From the NCBI GenBank assembly GCA_000961745.1, contig LAEA01000096.1:1-64000 (forward strand): a DNA stretch of 64,000 nt. Direction: 5' to 3'. Numbering within the stretch: the stretch's first letter is position 1; the number at the start of each line of letters is the position of its first letter. Shown here one piece after another: positions 45,250 through 54,587 of this stretch. This stretch comes from Rhodospirillaceae bacterium BRH_c57. Lineage in GTDB: Bacteria; Pseudomonadota; Alphaproteobacteria; Rhodospirillales; Rhodospirillaceae. The notes under the pieces are model-generated. The model did not search any database, was not told the origin of the DNA, and worked only from the letters and a program-made list of their open reading frames with translations. The position numbers and the translations under genes are program-made.

Positions 45250-45489
45250 CGGCCAACTCCCCGCACTGCTTCAGGAACCGCAGGACTGTCGTGTGCGACA
45301 CGACGACGCGTTTCTCAGAGCGTAGCCAGGCAGCAAGGTCGGGATAGCTGCCACCGGCACGGCGCGGTAACGGGCAAGTTGTGACGGCCGCCAGCGCCGG
45401 CGCCGCGCGACGGCGCGGTTGGCGCGGGTGCTTTCGAGCGCGGCAGCGGCGTCGAAAGACTGTGCGGAAGTATCTGTGCAGTTGGTCAT
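45242..45489 (-). pseudogene. Small integrase-associated HTH-like protein, frameshifted
   Basis: N-terminal half MTNCTDTSAQSFDAAAALESTRANRAVARRRRWRPSQLARYRA in one frame, C-terminal half AGGSYPDLAAWLRSEKRVVVSHTTVLRFLKQCGELADG in another. Confidence 0.5.
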
Positions 45490-45619
45490 GTGCGCCTGGC
45501 CTGTGCGTGGAACTATTTTTTACTGAACAAAAACTAAGACATAGTGGCTTTCCAACTCTATCAAAACTCAGCCTGACAGAGCGAGGAAGCAAGCACATTG
45601 TAGCAACATGCAAGCAAGA

Positions 45620-45672
45620 CAAAAAGAAAAAACCGCCGCTCCTCCTGAAAGGGGGAGGAAAAGCGGTTTTTT
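45620..45672. terminator. Terminator/attenuator-like hairpin with T-run
   Basis: aaaaccgccgctcctcctgaaagggggaggaaaagcggttttttt. Confidence 0.7.
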
Positions 45673-45701
45673 TCAAATGGGTTGGAAAGTGGTCGGACAG
45701 C

Positions 45702-45742
45702 GTGACACGGTCACGGAAAGTATACGAGCGTGACACGGTCAC
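45702..45742. promoter_or_regulatory. Two direct copies of palindrome GTGACACGGTCAC
   Basis: 45702-45714 and 45730-45742, 28 bp apart. Confidence 0.8.
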
Positions 45743-45764
45743 GGGCATACTTCCAGAATATGAG

Positions 45765-46088
45765 CTATGCAAAGCCTAGAAACAGGGCGAGTGCCCGATT
45801 GATCGCGACCATAGTTTCGGCGTCGAGCCTACCAAATGGCTCTCCCAGCTTGTCTCGCTTCACGGTCATGGCCTTGTCCACCATGACTTGGGACCGCTTG
45901 CGGAGACCGTTTTTCGGACTCGGCTCCACGTCCAGGCGGATCAGGGGCGCGTTGACGAAGGTTTCCGATAGCAGCAGCACGGACACGGTGACGGTATCGA
46001 TAAACTGATCGGACTGGATGACCAGGGACGGGCGGGGTTTCCCGAAGTCACCCGGCATGGCGACGGTTACGAGGTCGCCGCGTCTCAC
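45765..46088 (-). CDS. mazF: MazF-family toxin
   Basis: MRRGDLVTVAMPGDFGKPRPSLVIQSDQF...RLDVEPSPKNGLRKRSQVMVDKAMTVKRDKLG. Confidence 0.9.
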   Translation of the reverse strand: MRRGDLVTVAMPGDFGKPRPSLVIQSDQFIDTVTVSVLLLSETFVNAPLIRLDVEPSPKNGLRKRSQVMVDKAMTVKRDKLGEPFGRLDAETMVAINRALALFLGFA

Positions 46089-46294
46089 GCTTCGCCCTCA
46101 TCGTCCAGATCCATCAACGCGGCATCCAGGAGGTCCAACATCTCCCCGTCGGCCATGTCCGCTTGGGCTACGGCTTGGGCTTGACGATGGCATTCCTCGG
46201 CAAAGCCAGGGCGGCGGGTATCGGGCACCCAAATCTGGATCGGGCGCAGCCCAGCGGCCCGCAAGGCGATACCTTCACCATTGCCGCAGCACAA
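46085..46294 (-). CDS. MazE-like (DUF3018-type) antitoxin with shortened N-terminus
   Basis: ALRAAGLRPIQIWVPDTRRPGFAEECHRQAQAVAQAD; only a TTG start, overlapping the upstream GT gene. Confidence 0.72.
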   Translation of the reverse strand: MCCGNGEGIALRAAGLRPIQIWVPDTRRPGFAEECHRQAQAVAQADMADGEMLDLLDAALMDLDDEGEA

Positions 46295-47285
46295 TCCGTC
46301 GCTTCATGTACGCCTGCGGACTCCAGACCAGGATCCGCGCGATAGCCCACACGCCGACTTTCCGCTGTGCCTGAAGACGTGAGCGATCGGCACGCATCAA
46401 CACCATGCCTCGAAAGGCATCGGTCAACGCCCGCCACACCGGGATGTTTCGTCCACGCAGGCGATTACGCAGCCACACTCCGGCCAGCGTCATCACCTGT
46501 CCCGCAATCGTGAAAGGCATGAGGGGCATTGGCATACATTTGAACGTCATCCACAGGCCGTTGCGATACCCGTGGTAGAGACCGAAGTCGGAACCTCGTC
46601 CGGCGATGCCCGAACTCACATGATGAACGACGGCCTTCCCCGACTGATAGGCACGCCCTCCCATCAGGCGCATGCGGAAGGCCAAGTCCACATCCTCGCA
46701 ATAGCAAAAAAACCGTTCATCGAAGCCACCAACCGCCTCGAACAAAGCCCGGTCATAAAGAGCCGCCGCCGCGCACGGAGCAAAAGTTTCCCCTGCCGGC
46801 CACGGCGGGCTGTGGGGTTTCAGAAAGCCGCCGCGCCACGGATAGCCGAAAGCGGGCATATTATCGCCCGCTCCATCAAGAATTGTTTCGTCGCACTCCG
46901 CCAAAAGCTGCGTCGAACCAATCATTGTCACCCCAGGCAAACGCCTGCTTTCCGCCAGTAGGTTTTCTAGCCAGTCGGGTTCCGGAAAGGCATCAGGATT
47001 GAGCAGGGCCAGCCAGGGTGTCTGCGCTCCAGCTGCCCCGCGATTATTGGCAGTCGCAAAACCGGTATTCTCAGCGAGTGGCATAGACGTAAAGCGGGCG
47101 TCGTCTGTGGGCACCGCTTCCATGGAGCCGTCAGTTGAGCCGTTGTCGACCACCACCGCCTCAAAATCATGATGGGTCTGTGCTGCCAAAGCCTTCAGGC
47201 AGCGCGCCAAGTAGGCCCCACCGTTGTAGTTAACAATAATGACGCGGACGGCGGGATGAGCCGCCAGAGGGCTGGCGTTGCACAT
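46275..47285 (-). CDS. GT2 glycosyltransferase (rhamnosyltransferase-like)
   Basis: VIIVNYNGGAYLARCLKALAAQTHHDFEAVVVDNGSTDGS...NRGAAGAQTPWLALLNPDAFPEPDWL. Confidence 0.92.
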   Translation of the reverse strand: MCNASPLAAHPAVRVIIVNYNGGAYLARCLKALAAQTHHDFEAVVVDNGSTDGSMEAVPTDDARFTSMPLAENTGFATANNRGAAGAQTPWLALLNPDAFPEPDWLENLLAESRRLPGVTMIGSTQLLAECDETILDGAGDNMPAFGYPWRGGFLKPHSPPWPAGETFAPCAAAALYDRALFEAVGGFDERFFCYCEDVDLAFRMRLMGGRAYQSGKAVVHHVSSGIAGRGSDFGLYHGYRNGLWMTFKCMPMPLMPFTIAGQVMTLAGVWLRNRLRGRNIPVWRALTDAFRGMVLMRADRSRLQAQRKVGVWAIARILVWSPQAYMKRRIVLRQW

Positions 47286-47439
47286 ACTTACTCTCTTGGG
47301 ACAGTGCGCCTGGTTTCCAAGGCACTCGGCGGCGCTTTATCAGGCGGCCAAGAGTACCTTGGTGGCCGTTCCGGAATCAATTGCGGAGTGCTCGGTGCGG
47401 ATGGTTGGCCGTAGACCTGGGACAGGACGTGCGGGCACC

Positions 47440-48369
47440 CTAGATCCGGCCGAGCAGCATCAATCCGCGCAGTGCCAGATCGTCAAGCGGTGCTTGCCGA
47501 AAAACGCGATCCTGGCCAAGAACATAGGAGGGCGTTCCCCTGCCTTCTGAAGCATCGAGAAACCGACCAAGAATGTCTCGCGCCGCCGGGCCCATGGCAT
47601 CCCCATAAGCCTGACGGAGAGCGACGGCCTGTCTGCGGCACAAACCTGGAGGCCGGGTTAACTGACCACGAACCTTCCGGGCCAGGCGAGCCAGGGGATT
47701 CCGGCCGGCGCCCACGACGTTGTTGCCATGCTGCCGGTAGAGCAGAGACGGTTCCGGGTCGAAGATGACCGTCCCGAACGCCGACACCACAATGTAAAAC
47801 CACCAGTCATGCATCTGTACGGCAGCAGGAGGGGGTACGGAACGCAGCAGATCGACGGCGGCCCGGTTCAGCATGATGGTACACCCCGCCGCAACATTCT
47901 CTACCAAGGCATTGGCAAGACAGAGCGGGCGACGGGGCAAGGGGGATAGCCCCAAAGGGGCCAGATCCGCATCCACATACTTCAGGCGCGAACAGTAAAG
48001 GGCTGGTCGGCCCTGCGGCACTTGCTCCTCCAGCGCCAAACGGGCACGGGCCACCTTGCCTGGAAGCCAGACATCATCCTGATCGGCGAAGGCCACAAAC
48101 GCCGCATCATCCGGGGTCTGAAACAGAAGATGAAAGAAACTACCGATTACCCCCAGCCTGGCCTCTGGTAAGAGGGTGAGTCGGCCAGTCTCACGGGCAG
48201 AAAGCCGATCGAGAACTTCCCGAGTTCCGTCGCTGGATCCATCATCACGAATTATAAGATGAATCCCGTCTCCAGATTGACAGATAATACTGTCTATCTG
48301 CTCCTCAATATACTCCATACCATTATATGATGATAATAGTACATAGACGGAGGAGTTATTTATTATCAT
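47440..48369 (-). CDS. GT2 glycosyltransferase
   Basis: VYVLLSSYNGMEYIEEQIDSIICQSGDGIHLIIRDDGSSDGTREVLDRL...FADQDDVWLPGKV. Confidence 0.92.
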   Translation of the reverse strand: MIINNSSVYVLLSSYNGMEYIEEQIDSIICQSGDGIHLIIRDDGSSDGTREVLDRLSARETGRLTLLPEARLGVIGSFFHLLFQTPDDAAFVAFADQDDVWLPGKVARARLALEEQVPQGRPALYCSRLKYVDADLAPLGLSPLPRRPLCLANALVENVAAGCTIMLNRAAVDLLRSVPPPAAVQMHDWWFYIVVSAFGTVIFDPEPSLLYRQHGNNVVGAGRNPLARLARKVRGQLTRPPGLCRRQAVALRQAYGDAMGPAARDILGRFLDASEGRGTPSYVLGQDRVFRQAPLDDLALRGLMLLGRI

Positions 48370-48396
48370 ATTACTATATATCCGGACTGAATGCCC

Positions 48397-49764
48397 TCAG
48401 GTTTCACGCCGCCAGGAAATGCGGTGCATGGGAATTCCCACCAGCCCGTGTTTCAGAGAGGTGGAGTGAACGTCGAACGCAATGGCTTCATGCATCCAAT
48501 GCAACTGAGTGTGTTCTTCAAGAGTCCCTTCCGCCAGCGCCGCAGTGACGACATAGGTTCCCGCCGCCATCAAAGGCATTTGGAAGGCAAAGCGCGCTGT
48601 CGCCCTGGCACCCGCACGAAGAGGCGGCGGTTTCACCTCGCCCACCACGCTGTTGTCCCCGAACAACATCTGTCCGGTCCGATCCTTGATGTAGAAGCCA
48701 ACGATTGCAGAGGAAATGACGCGCTCCGCTCCCACTTCAACCTCAAGGACAATCTCTTCACCACCGGCGATGCGTTGGCGGCGCTCCCCCGAAGGAGAGA
48801 CGAACCGCACATCGTGGATATACCCCCCGCCTTCGCCAAAACCCGCCTGCTCGGGATCAAAGGGACTCACTGTCGCCTTTGTGCTTCGGTGGGGACGGGG
48901 ATCTGTGGGCGGGGCCGGAGCATCCAGGAGAACAACTTCATCCCCTACCGTCAGAGTGTTGTTATCGAAATCAGGAACGGCCTCGTCCGACGGAGCGGTG
49001 CCGGCCGTACGCTCCTTAGCTCGAATCTCGTAAGTGATCTCCAGATATTCCTCGCAGACCCTTTTGGCGTCGCCGCTGCTTCGAATGCGGCCTTGATCAA
49101 GCCAGACCGCTCGACTGCACAGGCTTGTCACGGCGCCCAGATCATGGCTGACGAACAGAATCGTTCCCCGCTTTTGAAAGTCGCGGAGAAAGCGCATGCA
49201 TTTCTGGGTGAAAAGGGCATCACCAACGGAAAGGGCTTCGTCGATGATCAACACGTCCGCATCCACGTGCGCGGCAACCGAAAAGGCGAGGCGCATAAAC
49301 ATGCCGCTGGAATAGGTTTTCACCGGCCGGTCGATGAATTCCTCCAATTCGGAGAACGCAACGATATCATCAAACCGCTCATCCACTTGATGGATCTTCA
49401 GGCCCAGGATGGTCGCGTTGAGATAAACGTTCTCCCGACCGCTGAATTCCGGTTCAAATCCCGCACCGAGCTCAAGCAACGCCGCGACCCGACCATTCAC
49501 CTTCACCGAACCTGCCGATGGAGTGAGGGTTCCCGTCAGAATCTGCAAGAGCGTCGACTTGCCAGCGCCGTTGCGGCCAATCAAGCCAATGGTTTCTCCG
49601 CGATCGACGCTCAGGGAGATGTCGGAGAGCGCATGGAAGCTCGGATACCCTTTCCACGGCATCAACAGGTGCTTGAGGCGGTCGAGGGGGCGTCTGTAAA
49701 GCGTGTATTCTTTTCGAACCCCGGCAACCTCAATGATGGTGTTGTTGACGCTGCTAGAGGACAT
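48397..49764 (-). CDS. wzt: O-antigen/polysaccharide ABC transporter ATP-binding protein with C-terminal Wzt-type domain
   Basis: IGLIGRNGAGKSTLLQILTGTL...YSSGMFMRLAFSVAAHVDADVLIIDEALSVGD; long C-terminal beta domain. Confidence 0.92.
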   Translation of the reverse strand: MSSSSVNNTIIEVAGVRKEYTLYRRPLDRLKHLLMPWKGYPSFHALSDISLSVDRGETIGLIGRNGAGKSTLLQILTGTLTPSAGSVKVNGRVAALLELGAGFEPEFSGRENVYLNATILGLKIHQVDERFDDIVAFSELEEFIDRPVKTYSSGMFMRLAFSVAAHVDADVLIIDEALSVGDALFTQKCMRFLRDFQKRGTILFVSHDLGAVTSLCSRAVWLDQGRIRSSGDAKRVCEEYLEITYEIRAKERTAGTAPSDEAVPDFDNNTLTVGDEVVLLDAPAPPTDPRPHRSTKATVSPFDPEQAGFGEGGGYIHDVRFVSPSGERRQRIAGGEEIVLEVEVGAERVISSAIVGFYIKDRTGQMLFGDNSVVGEVKPPPLRAGARATARFAFQMPLMAAGTYVVTAALAEGTLEEHTQLHWMHEAIAFDVHSTSLKHGLVGIPMHRISWRRET

Positions 49765-50590
49765 CGGCGAACCCCTTGCTCACGAGCCGAAAGAAGGCGA
49801 GCCCGAGTGCCGCAACAACCCATGCCACAGAAAAATATATAGATAAACCAAGCAGATCAGGGGCTTGCCCCATCAGGACAGTGGCGCGCATTTGTTCTAT
49901 TATGAAAGTGATTGGATTGATCATCATCAGGGCTCGCAGGTTCTCACTGAGCTGGCTGACGGAATAGAACACCGGGGAAAGAAACAGGGCCCCCGTTATG
50001 GCCAGCCCGACGAGGTGACCGATATCGCGGATATAGACACCAAGCGCCGCGAGAAACCAGGCAATGCCCAGCAGCAATATTAAAAATGGAAGGAGGACAA
50101 CCGGCGCCCACAGCGCCGTAATGGACAACTCAAATCCCGCAGCGAGCGCAGCTAACAAAAGAATTGAAAAGCTGACGAGGGCATGAGATCCCGCCGAGAC
50201 CAACGGCACGATCGGCAGAATTTCAACTGGAAAAACCGCTTTTGTAACAAGGTTGCTGTGTCCAGTAATAGCGGACGGCGACGCAGATACGACATCGGCA
50301 AACAGCCAGAACACGATCAGGCCGGCGAACAGCACGATGGCGAAACTCGCGGGGGTTTCCGGTATGGCACTGCCCCACCGGCTATTTAGAACATAGCCGA
50401 AAACAAACGTGTAGATTGACAGCGTGAACAAAGGGCCCAGGACCATCCAGGCGAAACCGAGCATGCTCATGCGATAGCGGCGATTGATTTCGCGGCCCGC
50501 AAACTGCTTGATCAGCGAGAAGTGCCGGACCACACATAGAATGGGAACAATAAATTCTAGAAACGAAGGTTTGGCAGCGGTCATCATCAT
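49754..50590 (-). CDS. wzm: Polysaccharide ABC transporter permease (ABC-2)
   Basis: FAGREINRRYRMSMLGFAWMVLGPLFTLSIYTFVFG; six hydrophobic segments; overlaps wzt. Confidence 0.92.
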   Translation of the reverse strand: MMMTAAKPSFLEFIVPILCVVRHFSLIKQFAGREINRRYRMSMLGFAWMVLGPLFTLSIYTFVFGYVLNSRWGSAIPETPASFAIVLFAGLIVFWLFADVVSASPSAITGHSNLVTKAVFPVEILPIVPLVSAGSHALVSFSILLLAALAAGFELSITALWAPVVLLPFLILLLGIAWFLAALGVYIRDIGHLVGLAITGALFLSPVFYSVSQLSENLRALMMINPITFIIEQMRATVLMGQAPDLLGLSIYFSVAWVVAALGLAFFRLVSKGFADVL

Positions 50591-50805
50591 GCCATCTAGT
50601 GGAACACGGTCGGTAATGAGTCGGATGGAGAGAGAGGAGCCCGGCCATCCTGACGATGCTCGCACGAAAGGCTGGACCCCGAGCCTTGTACACCAGGTGG
50701 GGCCGGATCTCGACTGGAAACCATGGCCCCACAGGTAGAAAGGAGAGAGGTGAACTGCCCCAGGTTTGCCGGAGGCTCCAGCTCCGGAGAAGGATGGGGC
50801 CGTCA

Positions 50806-51077
50806 TGCGCAAGACGATGAACGTGTTTTCCCCGGAAGTCCGTGAGCGGGCGGTGCGGATGGTGCTGGGCCATCAGGGGCAGCATGGGTCCAAGGGCGGC
50901 GGGCTCGTCCACCATTCCGACCGCGGGTCGCAGTACCTGTCCATCAAGTACACCGAGCGCCTCGCCGAGGCAGGCATCGAGCTTATCGGGAACAATCAGC
51001 CTCTGGAAAACCTGGGGCTTACCCAGCAACGGGCAGTTGATCCCGCTACGGCCACCGGGGTACTCTTGGCCGCTTGA
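50806..51077 (+). pseudogene. Internally deleted IS3-family transposase (orfA head joined to orfB catalytic piece)
   Basis: MRKTMNVFSPEVRERAVRMVLGHQGQHGS joined to GLVHHSDRGSQYLSIKYTERLAEAGIE. Confidence 0.75.
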
Positions 51078-51187
51078 TTAAGCGCAGCCTGATGTCTCAG
51101 AAACCCGGCGCACTACACCTTGACGGAGGTAGGGAGAGCCCGTATCACATCGAACTCTAATCTCCTCATGATCTTAGGCGTGACTGC

Positions 51188-52141
51188 ATGATCCCCGAAA
51201 AACGTGTGTTGGTAACCGGCGGGGCCGGATTCATCGGCTCGCACCTTTGCAGCCGCCTACTTGATCAGGGGCATGAGGTCCTGTGCGTAGATAACTACTT
51301 CACGGGAAGGCGGCAAAACGTCGCTCACCTGCTGTCCAATCCGGGCTTCGAGCTTTTACGGCACGACGTGACATTTCCCCTCTATGTAGAGGTCGACGAG
51401 ATATACAATCTCGCTTGTCCCGCGTCTCCCGTGCATTACCAGAACGACCCGGTCCAGACCACCAAGACCAGCGTGCATGGCGCCATCAATATGCTTGGCT
51501 TGGCCAAACGCTGCCGCGCCAAGGTCTTTCAGGCCTCGACGTCTGAAGTTTATGGCGATCCGAGCATTCATCCGCAGCCGGAAGAGTACTGGGGGAATGT
51601 AAATCCCATAGGGATTCGGGCCTGCTACGACGAGGGCAAACGCTGCGCGGAAACGCTGTTTTTCGACTACCATCGGCAGCACGGCCTGCGCATCAAGGTG
51701 GCGCGCATTTTCAACACTTATGGTCCGAACATGCACCCAAATGATGGGCGGGTGGTCTCCAACTTCATTGTGCAGGCGCTACGAGGCGAGGATCTGACTG
51801 TCTATGGAGACGGCACCCAAACCCGCGCGTTCTGCTACGTCGACGACATGGTGGAAGGTTTCCTGCGCCTCATGGCCAGCGATGATACGGTCACGGGGCC
51901 GGTGAATCTCGGAAACCCAGGCGAGTTCACCATGGTGGAATTGGCTGAGGCCGTTATCCGCCTCTGCAAGAGCCCGTCGCGTATCACTTACCGGCCGTTG
52001 CCGTCCGACGACCCCAAGCAGCGCCAGCCCGATATCACAAAGGCCAAGGAGTTGCTGGATTGGCAACCCACCGTGCCGCTGGAAGAAGGCCTGGCGCGGA
52101 CCATCGCATACTTCAAGCAGCGTCTCGGTCTGAATTCGTAA
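51188..52141 (+). CDS. UDP-glucuronate decarboxylase (UXS-like SDR)
   Basis: [15 protein letters not shown]...[12 protein letters not shown]...[47 protein letters not shown]. Confidence 0.95.
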   Translation: MIPEKRVLVTGGAGFIGSHLCSRLLDQGHEVLCVDNYFTGRRQNVAHLLSNPGFELLRHDVTFPLYVEVDEIYNLACPASPVHYQNDPVQTTKTSVHGAINMLGLAKRCRAKVFQASTSEVYGDPSIHPQPEEYWGNVNPIGIRACYDEGKRCAETLFFDYHRQHGLRIKVARIFNTYGPNMHPNDGRVVSNFIVQALRGEDLTVYGDGTQTRAFCYVDDMVEGFLRLMASDDTVTGPVNLGNPGEFTMVELAEAVIRLCKSPSRITYRPLPSDDPKQRQPDITKAKELLDWQPTVPLEEGLARTIAYFKQRLGLNS

Positions 52142-52219
52142 CGCCGCCCCCTTTCGATGGGCTTCGGCCGACAAAGGCTGGACAACAGAGGGTCCTGGAA
52201 AAGCAGAAAGGCAGGGGTT

Positions 52220-53488
52220 ATGGACGCCGCGACGGGCAGGGTCAAAGCCGCTCTGGTATGCAGTGAGGCCGTCCGTCCGAAGATGGCGGGCATCGGCATC
52301 CGTTATCTTGAATTCGCCCGCCGGCTTCCGGCTCAAGGGGTGGACATCGTTCTTATTTCACCCGCCGCCCCCGCAGAGACCGCCTCACTTGGGCTTGATC
52401 TATCGAGTGTGCGCCTGTTTGCGGAGGGGCGGCTGAGTGACCTCACCGCCGACTGTGATTGCGTCATCGCGCAGGGACACCTCGCCAACGCGGTGGTTAG
52501 CGAGGTCGCCGACAAGCCGGTGGTGATCGACCTCTACGACCCCTTTCTGATCGAAAACCTCTCCTATTTCCGGAAACTTGGCGAAGGCGTCTTCCGGAAC
52601 GACCATGCGACCTGGATGCACCAACTCGGGCATGGTGATTTCTTTCTGTGCTCCAGTGAGGAACAAAGGCTCTTCTACATGGGGTTCCTCACCGCTCTTG
52701 GCCGCCTGAACCCACCGTTGGTGGAAGAGGCCCCGGACCTGCGGGAGCTTCTGGGCATCGTGCCTTTTGGTGTGCCCGCCACCCTGCCAGACTACACGCC
52801 ATATCTTCCGCCGCGGACGGAGGGCGTGCGCCGGATTCTGTTCGGTGGCATTTACGACTGGTACGATCCCTGGACCACCCTCCGAGCTTTGGAGGAGGTG
52901 ACGGCCTTCAACTGGGAAATCCTGTTCGTCCATAACCCCAATCCGGATGGTACTCCACAGGCCCTTGCCGCACGTGTGGAAGAGTACGCGCGGAACAAGG
53001 GTTGGCTGGGCGAACAGGTCAAGTTCATCGGATGGGTTCCTGCCGAACGGCGGTTCGATCTTTTGCGGGACGTGGATGCCCTGGTCGCCACGCATACCGT
53101 CTCGGTGGAAACCAGGCTCAGCCTGCGGACCCGCTTCCTGGAGGCCCTGGCGGCCGAGTGTCCGGTGGTGACCAGCGAAGGAGGGGCATTGGCCCGGTTG
53201 ATCACCGAGCATGATACGGGGTTTGCAGCCCCTGCCGAGGACGCCCACGCGGTCCGGGTTCATCTTGAGCGTTTGTTCGGTGACCCCCGCTTTGCCGAAC
53301 GGCAGCGGGAAAACGGGCTGGCACTTGCCAGCAAGTTCCACTGGGACAGCGTGCTCACGGACCTCGTTTCGTTCTGCAAGGCCCCCCGGAAGGACCCCCA
53401 CAAGAGCTTCCTCGCCGCACCGCCCCCCTCCCCCTTACGAAAGGGGCTGGCACGCCGCCTCTATCGCGCTCTCGTTCGCCGCCTCTAG
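52220..53488 (+). CDS. Glycosyltransferase (GT4-like)
   Basis: VLFGGIYDWYDPWTTLRALE...VKFIGWVPAERRFDLLRDVDALVATH...RTRFLEALAAECPVVTSEGGALARLI. Confidence 0.87.
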   Translation: MDAATGRVKAALVCSEAVRPKMAGIGIRYLEFARRLPAQGVDIVLISPAAPAETASLGLDLSSVRLFAEGRLSDLTADCDCVIAQGHLANAVVSEVADKPVVIDLYDPFLIENLSYFRKLGEGVFRNDHATWMHQLGHGDFFLCSSEEQRLFYMGFLTALGRLNPPLVEEAPDLRELLGIVPFGVPATLPDYTPYLPPRTEGVRRILFGGIYDWYDPWTTLRALEEVTAFNWEILFVHNPNPDGTPQALAARVEEYARNKGWLGEQVKFIGWVPAERRFDLLRDVDALVATHTVSVETRLSLRTRFLEALAAECPVVTSEGGALARLITEHDTGFAAPAEDAHAVRVHLERLFGDPRFAERQRENGLALASKFHWDSVLTDLVSFCKAPRKDPHKSFLAAPPPSPLRKGLARRLYRALVRRL

Positions 53489-53663
53489 CGCCCTCTCTCA
53501 TTCAGGGGGTGCAAAAAAGCGGATGGCGTCCTGTCCGGAGCGGAAAAATTCGCGTCGAGTACGACGCCGGGTCAAGACAGAAAAAAACCTTCGACTGCAT
53601 TGAACCAGGAGGCGGAGGTGGGGGTGAAATGCCCCCTTTGTTTAGCACTAGGAGCTTCTGACA

Positions 53664-54587
53664 ATGCGCTTCACCGTCGTTATGCCGACGTTCAACCGCA
53701 TGGACATCTTGCCTGAGGCGTTGGACGCTGTTGAGGCCATGGAGGACGATGATTTCGATCTGGTTATCGTCAATGATGGCTCTTCGGACGGGACACAGGA
53801 ATTCCTGGACAGCCGGTCTTTCAAGGTTCCGGTCCGAATTGTCCACCAGGCCAATGCCGGCCCGGCCAAGGCGCGCAACTGCGGTGTGAAGGAAGCGTCC
53901 GGGAAAATCGTCGCCTTTCTCGGAGACGACACTGTTCCCGAGGTTTCCTGGCTGGCACAGCATCGCGCTGTTCATGCGGCACGCGACTATGACCCAACCC
54001 TCGCGGTGATCGGGTATACGGCCTGGCATTTGCGGATGCGCCTCAACCCGTTTCTTCGCTACATCAACGACTGGGGCCTGCAGTTCGGGTATGCGATAAT
54101 TCCCGATCCCGAGAAAGTCCCCTTCAATTTCTTCTACACCTCCAATCTGTCGCTGCACCGGGACATGCTCCTGGCCGAGCCTTTTGACGAGAGCTTCCCA
54201 TACGCTTCCTGGGAGGACATCGAGGCGGGCTACCGGATGCAGGAACGTCGGGGAATGCATCTGGTCTACAACAAGGAGGCCGTGGTCGCTCACGACCATC
54301 CGACCACTATCGCCCGCTTCGCATCGCGCCAGGAAAAAGCGGGCTATTCGGCGGTCGTCTTCTACAAGCGGCACCCGGAGCTGGGCGGCTTTCTCGGTCT
54401 TGGAGAAAACGGCCCGCCCCCGCTACCGTCGGAGTGGCGCATCCATCTCCTGACGGAGGTCGCGGCAGCGACACAGAACCTGCCCCTGGACGTGCCGAAA
54501 CTCTGGGACAACGTCTTCCGGTATCACTACATGCGCGGCTTGCATCGCGGATGGCAGGATTTGTTTGCAGCGTCTCCCGGCTCATGA
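53664..54587 (+). CDS. GT2 glycosyltransferase
   Basis: FTVVMPTFNRMDILPEALDAVEAMEDDDFDLVIVNDGSSDGTQEF. Confidence 0.93.
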   Translation: MRFTVVMPTFNRMDILPEALDAVEAMEDDDFDLVIVNDGSSDGTQEFLDSRSFKVPVRIVHQANAGPAKARNCGVKEASGKIVAFLGDDTVPEVSWLAQHRAVHAARDYDPTLAVIGYTAWHLRMRLNPFLRYINDWGLQFGYAIIPDPEKVPFNFFYTSNLSLHRDMLLAEPFDESFPYASWEDIEAGYRMQERRGMHLVYNKEAVVAHDHPTTIARFASRQEKAGYSAVVFYKRHPELGGFLGLGENGPPPLPSEWRIHLLTEVAAATQNLPLDVPKLWDNVFRYHYMRGLHRGWQDLFAASPGS

